Shown piece after piece: positions 50,018-61,398 of a stretch of 64,000 bases of DNA. Where the stretch lies: NCBI GenBank assembly GCA_013397695.1, contig VYZI01000130.1, positions 1,437,522 to 1,501,521 of the forward strand, given 5' to 3'. Numbering within the stretch: the first letter of the stretch is position 1; every line of letters begins with the position of its first letter. This stretch comes from Centropus unirufus (lineage: Eukaryota; Chordata; Aves; Cuculiformes; Centropidae). The notes beneath the pieces were generated by a model. It made no database searches and had not been told where the DNA came from. It saw nothing but the letters and a program-made list of their open reading frames with translations. The position numbers and the translations under genes are program-made.

Positions 50018-50269
50018 GACTGGAGTGGCTGGTTTCCCGGATAGAGTTGGGCAAAGAAGCTCCAGTCTAGTCTTTCGTGATTATGGTCAAGATGACCTTG
50101 CTAAAACTCAGCGGTACTATTATTTCAGAAGAGAAATTCATTCAGAAGAATTCATTCAGAAGAGAAAGAAGATTATGAGAAAGATACAGCGAGTGAAAGG
50201 ATGCTGGACAAGCACTTCTATGACAACACACTCCCTCCAGCATTTGTATTAGAGTTGCTCTTTATTTAA
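50018..50269 (+). pseudogene. Possible decayed retrocopy of an unidentified coding sequence
   Basis: Hydrophilic, protein-like stretches succeed each other in different plus-strand frames: LEWLVSRIELGKEAPV (50020-50067), then DYGQDDLAKTQRYY (around 50080-50120), then KEDYEKDTASERMLDKHFYD (50165-50224) running on to a stop at 50267. An exact 14-bp tandem duplication (50136-50149 and 50150-50163) lies where the last two frames meet and accounts for the shift. The rest of the window lacks such charged, low-complexity-free stretches. No parent gene is recognised, and no poly(A) tail or target duplication was found, so a chance pattern is possible. Confidence 0.35.
50136..50163 (+). repeat. Exact 14-bp tandem duplication
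   Basis: The unit attcattcagaaga is present twice without a gap. Because 14 is not a multiple of three, it shifts any reading frame through this point. Confidence 0.95.
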
Positions 50270-53200
50270 TGTATCTCTACAACAACAGACTTTAATAAGA
50301 TCAGGGAGCTGTGAGGACTATATGCTGATAACTTTAACTGATGTCTCAATCATCTTATGAAACGGTTTAGCTGGAAGAAGAAAGATGAACAAGAGATAAG
50401 CAGCTTATGTACGTTCGTCACAATTAAAAAGTGCTTGAATTGCTGGAGACACAAATTTGGAGTATTCCAATCACAACTACAAGGCAGAAGAGGAAGAAAA
50501 TAATGGCTTATTTTTAGCTATTCCTATTGTTAAAATTTGCATATGAAATTGCATGAGGGACTGTCAAGATTTCGTCTTTTTAAGTCTTTCCCAAATATGA
50601 CAAGCTACAGCAAAAAAAACTCATGTGCCTTTGAATGACATCTATTATTTTATACATAATATTTGTCCTCCAAGGTGATTTTATTTTTAATTTATTAATC
50701 CTTATTAATATTAAAGACAGAATAGTAATTTTTTTCTGGAATGTATAAATGCTGTAGCTAATCATTTCTCAACAATTATCATAAAACAGCAATGACATTT
50801 TCAGCTCTTCAAAATTATGCAAATTATTGAGTGGGTAAGTACAGTAGCTCTTTTCTTTATTAGAGCACTGCTGTTTAAAGTGGTATTGCATGTCAAGCAG
50901 GGCAAGGTGTGAGTAGTTTGATTAGAATTATCCGCACTCCACCCCCATCTCTCTCTGCTTCATGCAACTACATGGTACAGACACCCACTGCCCTTTATTA
51001 AATCACATTTGCATTAATAAATTCATGGAGATGGGCTAAGAAAAATGTACCCAGAGGAAAGTGGACATTCCAGACCTTCATTGTTTTTTATTCCACAGCA
51101 TCATTATTCAGTGCACAAGCAGGGAGTCTCCACACTTGCTTTGATAGCATGAGTGGAAAAAAAAAAATTGAGATGAAGATTTACAATATTAAATTCATAT
51201 TGAATGTTGAACCCAGAAACTCATTTTGCTCTTCATAAGTAAAATTCCTTCTCTTGTCATAAACCTGCATGGTTATGGAGTTACTCAACTAAGGGGTTGT
51301 GAAGCAGAGTGACAAAATCAGAAAGAGAAGACAGCAGTCTTTGCCTGTTCAGTTCGGCTTTAGAATGGTCAAAATTTCCAATTCACCTGGAGGTTAATTT
51401 CAAAGGTGACTGATCGAAAGAGTTCCACTGTTTTCTAGCTTAGTAGGCTTAGTGCACTAGTTCTTCCCAAATCCCCAAAAGAGGCAATAACATCCTTCAC
51501 CCCTTTCCTTTCTGTAGTGTTTACTTTACCAGCCTAGGAGCACTCACAATGAAGTTCCTGCTCTAGACTGCCCCACATCATCCTAGCCATGCTCATCCTG
51601 CTCGGGTTTCTCCCATCTGTTTTCTGGAGTATTTGTTTGTTTGTTTGTTTATTTTGAAACCATCTTTTACCTTCTTCTCTAGCTCTGCTGAAACCCTGGA
51701 GGAACAGCCCAACTCTTGAGCTCACAATAAGAACTGACACTTCAGGCAGTTGCTGTGAAACCTGGTGCTCCAAGCCCTACATGTACCAGTGTGCCCACAG
51801 CAGACAATGTAGCCTTCCTCAGAGGTTCCAAATTGAGGAATGAAAGTGGTGTTGGTGTGACATTGTGCCTCAGGGAACAAGCCCAGCTCCTTAGCTCTCC
51901 TGTTTGGCTCACGTACATCCATTCCTTGGCTTTGGAGTTATCTCTGCATAAATACATCTGAGGGTACGTCACTAACACTCACTATGCAGCATAAACATAA
52001 CTGTAAATTGTATATTAAAGTTCTTTACAGGATCCAGTACTATGGGTCCATTCAAGACACCTTCTAGTTCACTCTAAAAGTCTACATACAATTAATAGCA
52101 TGAAACAGAAGGAAGCCAAATCAATCAAATAAGCCCGTCATTCATTCTTTAAAAGCTAACTACCGGTTGCTTTTCCTGTCCTTCTAAGTCAGTTAAAAGT
52201 TATTCCCTTGAACAATTTATATGTTAAGTCTGTTAATACTGCCCAGTGGACTTTCCTATGCTTTCCCTCTCAATGTCTCAATAAGACATTCAATTTTAAT
52301 ACTTAAAAAGTCAGAATTATTTGGATTTTTTAAAGTTTTTCAATAAAAGAAATAAAGCCCATTATACTCCTGCCTTTTCTTTTCAATTTAGCTTCCAAAA
52401 TTAAAAATTACTACCACACAATTGAACCAAAACTACCTTCAACTTTGCAGTGCTTTTCATTCTATGGAACCATACTGCAAATAGAAATTCAAGGCTATGA
52501 TCAAGTAGAAGTTATCTGTTATGAGTGAATAGAGTATTATATTACATTGAAGTATTTTCCTCCATTTTAGCTGCTTTTCCAAACGTTTTCATGGTCACGA
52601 TGGATTTCTATGTAATCTGTTTAAGCAAAATGAAGTGTTTTTCCTTCTAACGTAATGCAACCGTATTCTTTGCCAGTTCATGCACGCAGAAAGAAACCTA
52701 TAATATAAAATCTCTTTCTATATACAAAAAATACTAGTTCATTTAAGAAAAGTTAATATAAACAGAAAATACATTTGCATCTTTTTTATAGCACATTCAG
52801 TACGTTTTAAGAGTTTTGGGGTGTTCTTCTCCTTCATTTTTCTTTCTTCCTTGTGGAAAATTAAGTTCTGCAATACAAGCTCCAAACCAAACACTGGTAT
52901 ATCATATTCTAAAGGCAGAATGTGCCTTATTTGCATTACTCTTTTGTGCTTTGTGTTATCCCAAGAATTTACTTAAACAGTTGATCTCTGCCTTGCAACC
53001 ATTTCATGCCTTTCCCAACTCCAAGCCCTTGACTACAAAATTTAAACTCAATAGTGAGATACAATATATATAACATCTGAAATCCATAAAAAAAAATAAT
53101 TAATGCAAGTGAACAAAATAATGACAGGTCTCAGACACCAGACAGTTCAGTCATCCATACCATTAAGCTAATAAATACTTCTTGGCACTCTTTTGTCCAA

Positions 53201-54069
53201 GGACCAAGTTATCGCTCTTCTGAGAGGTTTCCAGGAGGTGCTTACTTGGCCAGAACCAAGGAAGGGCAATTTCCTTTAGGCAGATGAGACACAGCCTCTC
53301 AGGTTTGGAATATGAGTGTTTAGTAGGATGTATGTGGCTGGACGGTACCGGTTGGCCTTAGAGTCAAGAGAGTGTTGCCATCACTATTTAGTTTACTGGT
53401 AGAGATCCTGTCTCAGTCCCCTGCCTATTTCCAGAGACAAAAAAAAATTCTGCATGGGCTTTTCTTTTTTCTGTCATAAGGACACAGCACTGCTGTTGAT
53501 GACATTTGTCTTATGTGTGAAATTGGCAGGATGTAAACAAATAGGAAAACAACAGAAGGTATTGTCCAGGCTCCATCACTTGAACAGCTGGTTCAAAGGA
53601 AAAATTGCACTGTGAATAAAGAACTTTTGCAACTTGTCGTATGGAGGTTTATCTAACCCTTGCAGACAGTCATTTGAGCCCCATACGGACAGAACTGTCA
53701 TGTTTTGAACAATAAGATAAAGCTTTTGTTTTCTTCCATCCAGTCTCCATCCACAGGCATAGGTCCTCAACATTGCAGGACAGGCATGAGATGCTTGGGC
53801 TTTCACCACACCTTGACGCTGCATCTTTCTTTGTCCATTGGTTGCACTGGAAACAAGATTATAACAACACTCTGTGTACTTACCACAATAGATAAGACAA
53901 GTAATGTTGGTGCTAATATTAGACATACTTTAAGACATATAAATACTGTTACAAGTCTCTTCAATGAGCACAGGGAGAGTGAGGAAAGACCTGAAAATGT
54001 ATCCATCAAAAAACACTCATAAAACATGGAGCTTAGAAAGATGTGTTCAAGGGAAAGTTAATACATAAA
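50270..54069. other. Gene-free stretch with a conserved-element-like patch
   Basis: No gene was recognised. The part 50860-51030 has a complex, low-repeat texture and includes the POU octamer ATTTGCAT (51007-51014) beside TAAT cores. A (GTTT)n run lies at 51634-51650. A minus-strand frame of 116 codons (53576-53926) and an opposing plus-strand frame of 105 codons overlap and show no domain. Confidence 0.45.
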
Positions 54070-54145
54070 TCCCCCACCTTAAAAGAAGGGTAGCCGCATC
54101 TCTGTGGGGGCAAAAGGGGTTGGGGGATGTTGGGTATATCCCCCA
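54070..54145. repeat. Paired G/C-run inverted repeats
   Basis: TGGGGGAT (54121-54128) and ATCCCCCA (54138-54145) form a perfect 8-bp stem with a 9-base loop. Just upstream, CCCCCAC (54071-54077) can pair with GTGGGGG (54104-54110). This is unusual in such AT-rich DNA. Function is unknown. Confidence 0.7.
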
Positions 54146-56397
54146 CACTTAACCATCTAAGTCAGCTTCCCTCCTCAACCTCTACCCTACCAAAGGTTAT
54201 CTTTCTTTTTCACCCAATGACAAAAGCATTGATGCCAGAAATATTGCAGCTCAGATCTTACCTGAAATAATTTAAAATTTCATGCCCTACGCACTGATAG
54301 AGAGAAATGATCTCACACAATTTATCTTTTGGAGTGGAGATTTTCTGGAGTTTAAAAACAAATGCGAGTGATTCAGGTTTTAAGTTTCCAGCTTGCAAGT
54401 TGGTTATGCTCTCTTCAGGAAAGCGGTGTTCATAGTTGCTAGCTCAATCCACGGAATTCCAAAACTGATGTAAAGATTTAAAACAACGAAAGCAGATATT
54501 TTTTTTTATTATTTTTAATTTTATTTGTATTTTTAGAGAAAAAAAAACAAAACCAAAAAGGAGGTAGCTCAGTTCATTTTAACTTGCTCAAGTTGAATTT
54601 AGAGACCTAGACCCTCACAAATCCTGTAACAGTGAACCTGCCCACTTTCTCTTCATAACTATCTGCCTCTGTAAGCACTGACATTTCATCATGCATTAGT
54701 CATACACTGAAATTTGCTTGCGTACACCCATGTGCAGAAATACCAAGTTTTTAAATAAACTCATTTAATTCTAAGAGTGGGCCTCAGGCTGCACCTCCAC
54801 TGGAGAGTTAAACAGTCAAAGTACAGGGATGTATGTGGTCGTCCATACTGAGAAATGTGGAGGAACCAAGTAGGTTTTATCCAGACTCTGGAATATCACT
54901 CTGCCTCTTGCTGTTGAAAGTAATGTTCCTTCTCTCAGATCTTGTTTGATGGTCCAAGCACTCTGTCAGACATGACACATATGGCTGAGCTGTGGAGACT
55001 GGAGACCCTCATACTCCTTAGGCAAATAATGACAAAGGGTGGTGATGAATGGGCTCTGTTTCCATTGTTTCCTTTTCTAAGGGAACAGTCCTCTTAAGGG
55101 CTATCAGTAGAAGGTAGCTGACATTTCCTATTATTTCCCTGCACTCGGTGAAGAAAAACTGGGCTTCATTTAAGCAGCCTGGATCACCCCGTAGCTTTAT
55201 TCACTTGACTTTATTGGGAATGTAGATTACCACTGACTCACTGAAGATGAAGCACCACCTTTTATAGGTGCATAGGTTACATACACACCAAGGCTCCGCA
55301 CTCACTGCAGACCATGCAGCAAAATTCAATTTCTTTGGAACCATGTTCCTTTGAACTAGCTTTCCTCTTAACCCCACTGATGTTATGATTGAAACTTGAA
55401 ATCTAACCTTCCCCCTTTTCTCCCAGAAGAACAAGAAAAAGAAAATGTACTTCAACAGGTCACCTTTTCACTAAATTCCTTTAGTCTGTTTTAGTTTCTG
55501 CTAGAAACACATAAACTTTGTCTACCAAAAGGGAGGAAAAAATAGATACTCCCTTCAGTATTTTTTTCTAAAATGTTTATCTTTTAAACGCTTCATACTA
55601 TCTTAAATGGTCTTGAATTCAATTCACTTTTGACTGAAATGCTATATTACTATTTTTTAAAATCATTTTTTCATCAGACTCAGTGGGTTAGTGACAGAAA
55701 TCTGAAAGCTTTAGAGAAAAATGTCTGAAAAAATATTTAGGAATGTTCATGCTATTTACCATGAGTCGAGAGTTTGTCTTGTTGAGTTTTCCACCATACT
55801 GAGTCATTTAAACATCAGGAGACTAAAGTGTTTGTCTTAAAAAGAATATTACATTTATGTATCATTGACATAGAACATCAAGTTTACAAATTACTGGACT
55901 TTTTTTTCTTATGACATCCTGAATGGTTTTAATCCCCAGCCATGTTCAGATATCATCATTGAACTGTCTTCACAGCTTTGTGAAGTTATAATCTCTTTTG
56001 CAGTCTTTTGCCTCTGTAATATGGATGTGAAACAGTATTCCCCTGAAATTAACCCCCTACCCAGTAGTGAAATGGCATTTACAGCAAAACAATATGTAAA
56101 ATTGGGGAAAGGTAGGTTTTTTCTTCCTATGGACAGAATGCGATATGCTCTTACTCATGCTAACATTGTGCTGTTATAACTCAATGGGCTTCAATGGAAA
56201 TCCTCCTGAATTACTTCAAATAGTTTAAGCTTCAGTCTCTAAATGCTATATTCACTGAATATCACTCAGCCAGCAATCTTAAAATATTTCAGGAACATTA
56301 GTTTAGCTCTAGAATCTCTCTTCCCATGGTTTCCCATTTGGGAAGTAAATTATAATACAACTGTCTTATGGACATTTAAATCAGCACCCAGAAATTT
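54146..56397. other. Gene-free stretch
   Basis: No gene or repeat was recognised. An A/T homopolymer-rich patch lies at 54498-54560. Open frames are under 90 codons. Confidence 0.5.
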
Positions 56398-56502
56398 TCC
56401 TGAAGTTTGTGCAAGATCATAGAGCAAATCACTGGCAGGGTCAGATACAGAACAAAATTTTCTGTTTGCTCTGTTGGGCTCCGGTACTAGCCATTTTATT
56501 CT
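56398..56502 (+). mobile_element. MIR-like (amniote CORE-SINE) relic
   Basis: The plus strand reads 'gtgcaagatcatagagcaaa' followed by 'tcactggcagggtcagatac', 'agaac' and later 'gggctccggtactagccatt'. This matches the 3' half of amniote MIR-type SINEs in order and spacing. About 105 bp are preserved. The 5' half was not recognised. The copy is inactive and strongly diverged. Confidence 0.7.
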
Positions 56503-58293
56503 CATTTGGAACAATAGATTTCAACTCTTATAGATTATTACTTTTATCTTAAACTCTCCTACCTCAGCCTGCTGCTGAGTTCTCAGTTGGGCCATTTAAC
56601 ATAAGTGCCTGTTTTAGTTATTCAGTCCATTAAAACAGAAATCAGACTACATTACCCAGAACACACTTAAACCTCCCACAGCCTTGCTCAGTCAGTGGGG
56701 TTGCCTGGCAATGTTCCCTCTATAGAGTTCCCTACTAAAATGAACTGGGAGTGTCATGTTAAAATATATCAATACATATTTTTACACAAACCCAACAGCC
56801 AATATCAGAATTATCAGGTAATTTAACTAGGCAAGCACTTGCTTATGCATGTTTTGTAAGATATTTCATTACCCAAGGCTAATTCCAGGGATGCTGTAAC
56901 TAAGCTGCTTCACTTTTTTCTCTGTCTGCATAGTGCTCATTTGTAAAGGCAGACTTCCTTTTCTGTGCCTGTATGACATCCTTGCTATTTTAACTAAACA
57001 GGCCATAGGGTATACATGATGCTTTGTGTCTGTGTGGTTGCTGGTCATATGAAGACAATTAATCTATGCATGAGTGAGGTATGCAATTTCCTAAACTAAC
57101 ATGTATGGGGGACAAACAGACAAACAAAAGAAATCCCAGCATAGCCCTAATGCCCATTTAAAGTCCTAAAATTCTAGGTTACTTCTTATCATTACCACCG
57201 ATGAAGGAAGTATGGGGCTGTGAGAGGAGATAGGTGCTGCCAGGAAGCGACGTGTTTCAAAAAGTTGTGTAGACGGTGCCTCAAGGCAAGTCACAGTTCT
57301 ACTTTCCCTGTGGAGGCGGTAGAATCAGTAAACTGAAGTATTCTTCCCCAGATCTTCTTTCCACTGTTTCTGTTTCACTGACTGCCATGACACAAACACA
57401 ACTCAACCCCAGCTCATAGTTCGGAGAGCAGCATCAGCTTTGCCTATACAGCCTTGAACTAACTCTGGGTACACTTCTATGCTCTATAAATTCAACAGTC
57501 AGTGAAGGAATATGCATGCCTTACTAGTCCACAGTTCTGCAGCGATTTGAATGCCCTAAACACTCATGTTCAAAACGTGCATTTGCAAGACCTAAGCTCT
57601 ATAAGAATAAACATAATCAAATTCAGACAGCATTTACTTGCCAATTACTGGCACATTTGCACCATTTATGGTCAGTTTGTTATTACACAGCTCTACAAAT
57701 TTAATTTGTTATGGATAATGTTAGGAAGGAAGGATCTTTGGCTTCAATTTATCCAGAACAAATGGGCAAATGGAAAAAATCAAATCTGAATTTGTAGTTA
57801 CAAGTTAGTTTGGCCAAATGTTAGGCTATACCACCCTATCTGTAGAGAAAACTTGAGCCAAACTATATCAGTGCATTGAGATTGTATAATTTGATGATAA
57901 CATCTAACATTAGTGGTACAAGCAGCCTGGTGTCCAGGACATTCCTGAATTGTTATTTAAAAGTATTTTTTTTATGTTAGTTAAACTGTCTTTGCTAGTT
58001 TACATCACACATTTATGACAAAAGAATAAAAGTATCTGTCCAAAATGGGAGGAAAGATGCCTCTGTTATAGCTGATTTGCCAGTTGCCTTGATTACTGTG
58101 CAAATGTTCAGCACATTTTTCTCTACAGGGAGATTTTATCTTGAAAGGCTATGCAAACAAACAGATAGACATACACATAAGAACATAAAGTACAAAGTAA
58201 TCTGTATTTTAAAATAGATAGGGAATAAAAATACACAGTGAATAATATGACATTTGTACTACAATCCATACAAATAATTTAATTAGTTGGAAA
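56503..58293. other. Gene-free stretch
   Basis: Nothing recognisable. A 95-codon plus-strand frame (57502-57789) has no domain and random-looking composition. Confidence 0.5.
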
Positions 58294-58432
58294 GGATGTA
58301 GTTTTATCTCCTCTCTAAGCTAAATAGTCCCAGCTCTCTCAACTTTTCCTTATTTGAGTGATTTTTGGGGGCCCTTAACTGTTTTCATGGCCCTTTGCTG
58401 TACTCATTCCAGTAGTTCCATGTCTCTTCATA
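58294..58432 (-). mobile_element. CR1 fragment, truncated at both ends
   Basis: The plus strand reads 'tatctcctctctaagctaaa', 'agtcccagctctctcaactt', 'ttccttatttgag', 'catggccctttgctgtactc' and 'attccagtagttccatgtct'. This is the inverse of the block between ORF2 and the 3' UTR in CR1, in the right order. The terminal 3' end is missing, which is unusual for 5'-truncated CR1, so later deletion is likely. Confidence 0.88.
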
Positions 58433-59156
58433 GTAGTTAGAGAAAGAGAAATTCACAGGGCAAAAAATATTGTTGGTACCGGCAAAGAGGACATATCTCA
58501 TTGCAAAACTTGCATGGATCTTCAGATCTTGTATGGGATTCAACTAACCCAAATTCTTGGACAGGATCCTGCTTAAATAAATGACACATAAATTCAAGTC
58601 CACAGGGAACAATCTAATCGTGTGCTAGGGAGTAGAATTCAACACTTTAAACACTGGTTTAGAGAGATGTATAGACTAGAGCCTATATAGCTCCTGCTAT
58701 TACTGGCTTGAGAAGGGTATGCTTCTTCTAATTCCCTTGTCATCAATGCCACTCCGTTGTGGATGCCTTGAATTCTTTGGGGTTGTCTCAGATGTAGCTG
58801 TAGGGCCATCTGAAACATGCCCTTGATCTCCATTAACTAATGAGCTTATAACGTACCTGTAAGTACTAAATGTGGGTGACTAAATCCCAGATTGAATCCC
58901 ACCACCACTAAAAGCAACAATGAAGATGTTTACATTGAAGCTGCAGATCTACAGTCACTAGATAAAATGACACTATGCTAGGATATTACTTGTATGATAA
59001 TTCTCATTACATGGTACAATCCCACCTTTAAAAGGAGACGTTTGTTATTTGTCAGAGTGATTGCAGGTTTGTTTTTTTTTAACACCTGTGGTACTTCAGT
59101 GTGCACTTGAGCACACAATTTTCAAAACCATATCTAACTGACTTTGTTCTTTGCAG
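58433..59156. other. Gene-free stretch
   Basis: Nothing recognisable. It ends in the pyrimidine-rich acceptor context 'gactttgttctttgcag' of the next entry. Confidence 0.5.
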
Positions 59157-59226
59157 GATTTGCTCATCTGGACTTTTCACTGGGGCTTGTAGAAGCACAG
59201 CACACACTTCTTGATGCTGCAGTTAG
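59157..59226 (+). other. Splice-bounded 70-bp segment, best exon candidate
   Basis: It has a good acceptor (ctgactttgttctttgcag) and a strong donor (TTAG/GTAAGC). The third frame is open across all 70 bases and reads FAHLDFSLGLVEAQHTLLDA then AV, with a plausible mix of residues. The other two frames have stops. No gene family is recognised. A 22-codon open run is not significant alone, so it could be a non-coding RNA exon or chance. If coding, it would start in phase 1 and end in phase 2. Confidence 0.3.
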
Positions 59227-61352
59227 GTAAGCCTCTTTAATCTTCTTCAGTGAACTGTAAAAGGCTGTTGCCACTCTCTGGGCAGTCACAGGAAAGTGCT
59301 TATAGGAAAGCCAGGTCCCAGGTGTTCAGGCATGAAGTAAAAAACATGTAAATGAAGGTCATTTAAAGTAATGGGGAGAACAATGGCCTGGAAGCCAGAA
59401 GCAGTGAAAGAAACCCTATTCCAATCAATACTATCTCTGAGATGAAGAGCTGCAATAAGAAAAAAGGGATTATCATATATTGTCTGTTAAAATGATACTT
59501 TGTTTTTTCTCTGTGGGTGTGTGGAATCCACATACATATAACAATCTATATTTAGCTAGGTGCAAAGTACAACATCTCCTTATAATTCACTTTGCCCAAA
59601 TTTTGATGGAAGGATGGGCAAGAACAGATTATTAAAGTCATCGTTACCCTCTTTCTATGTGTTGCCATGATTCACAGCAATAGAAAAATACAAGGTGCAG
59701 CAAAACTTCCATGGACAAAGTATTTTCTGTAATAAAATTGCATGTAATAAATTCATTAGAATTCTGGGACTGGTTTCAAAATATTTAAAGTTTCTGAAGT
59801 TGACCCTGAAAATTTCGCTCACCCCTTGCTGTCCCTTCCTGTTATTAAACATTTTCAATCATCATTAACTGTGCACATCGCATGTATTTTCTAATAATAC
59901 CTCATTTAAAACACAAGTCACCTTACACTTTAAACCTCAGAAAAAAAATAAATTGAAAAAATCCTATTGCTCATTGCCAACAAATTTAAGAGAAACTAAC
60001 AGATGAGGAAGAACTATCAGACCTGAGTTGGAAATCTTTCCAACTCCTCTTGAAGCTCTTTCAATATCAAAATTACACATATTTTTTTTAATGGCCTACT
60101 GATTTTTTTGTGCATAGAAAGGGCAAGGTTTGTAGGTGCTAACCCATCTTATATGTCTTTTTTTCCTACTAGGCTGGTGTTTGATATTCCTGTTTGGGTC
60201 ACCCACTTTCCTCAAAGCAAATAACAATGACCAATTCATGCCCACTTCTCAAAGCCTGGTACACCAAATTTAGAAAGTTTTAGAGCAAGCTTTACTCTGA
60301 CTGATCTGTTTAGACTTACCTCTGCTTAAAATAGAGTCCATTTGCAGTATGCTAATGCAGACCTAAGTTTTCAAACACCTATCAAATATTAGGGCACTTC
60401 AACTAAAGGATGAAGAACATCTAGATCAGGTCTAGTGTAACTCTTTAGCTTGCAAAAAAAGTATTGATTTGAATTAATGCTAATCATAATTAAAGAAGGA
60501 TAAGCAGTAGATTCAACAGAGGGAAAAATGTCTAATGCTTTTAAAATGTAGCCTGATTAACGAGGCTGCTATAGAACTTATTTAAAGGCGTACTGTACAA
60601 AGTATAATAATTTCTGGAAAGATTTACAGCAAATGAAAGCCATCAGAGTATAGAAATCATAAAACTGATTTGATTCAAAAAGAATATTCCATACAGACCA
60701 ATTGGAGGATTACAGCTAGGGCAGAGAAGTTGTAAAGAGCAAATACTCTCAAACTTTTCCAGGGTGTGGGTCACATTTCAGTCCCTGGACTCCTGCTTTT
60801 CCCTCCTACTGGTCAACACATAGAACGTTGCACAACTGGATATCAGCCTTGTGTAACCACAGCAATTTCATTCTTTGAGTAGTGACATGGAGAAATAATT
60901 TAATATAATTTTAGTTGGCTTTAATGTAACATAGCAGCGGGAAATGCAGAGAAACCTGTGCTTTCCTTAGCAGCTCTCTATGGACCTCCAGCAAATGCTC
61001 CATGAATCACTAATGGTGCATGGTCTCCATTGGGAGCGATTGATTTGAAGAAATTCTGAGTAAGTAAACAGATAGACCTTGTGGTATATGGTGAAGGTCA
61101 CTAAATATAAGAAACAAAATTGCATCTACAACAATGTGCATGGAGCATTTGGTATCCTGAAATTTAGAAAAATAATAATTGTGATATTTAAGATACTGTT
61201 TTTAGCAGAAAGGAAGAACATCAAGAGAAGCAGAGACTCAGGCATACAGGAACGAGACACAGATCATCTGGGAAGTGACAAAGGAAAGAATCTAGGTTCT
61301 TTTAAGAATGACAAGTCTCGTTAATGTAAGCAGTCTTTAAAACCTGACTTAG

Positions 61353-61398
61353 AGATCTAAAAGGGTGCCCAAACTCAGACAAATGGAGCTGGGGCCAG
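61353..61398 (+). other. Splice-bounded 46-bp segment, exon candidate
   Basis: The donor is CAG/GTAAGC. The acceptor 'aaaacctgacttag' is weak. With the phase left by the 59157-59226 segment, it continues open as RDLKGCPNSDKWSWGQ. There is no independent support. Confidence 0.17.

Noticed and set aside
53576..54027. Overlapping 116- and 105-codon frames on opposite strands
   Set aside because: Both strands are open at once and neither translation has a recognisable motif, so a local lack of stops is the simpler explanation.
60749..60830. Possible hAT transposon terminus
   Set aside because: Only one end-like phrase was seen. No inverted partner or 8-bp target duplication was found.
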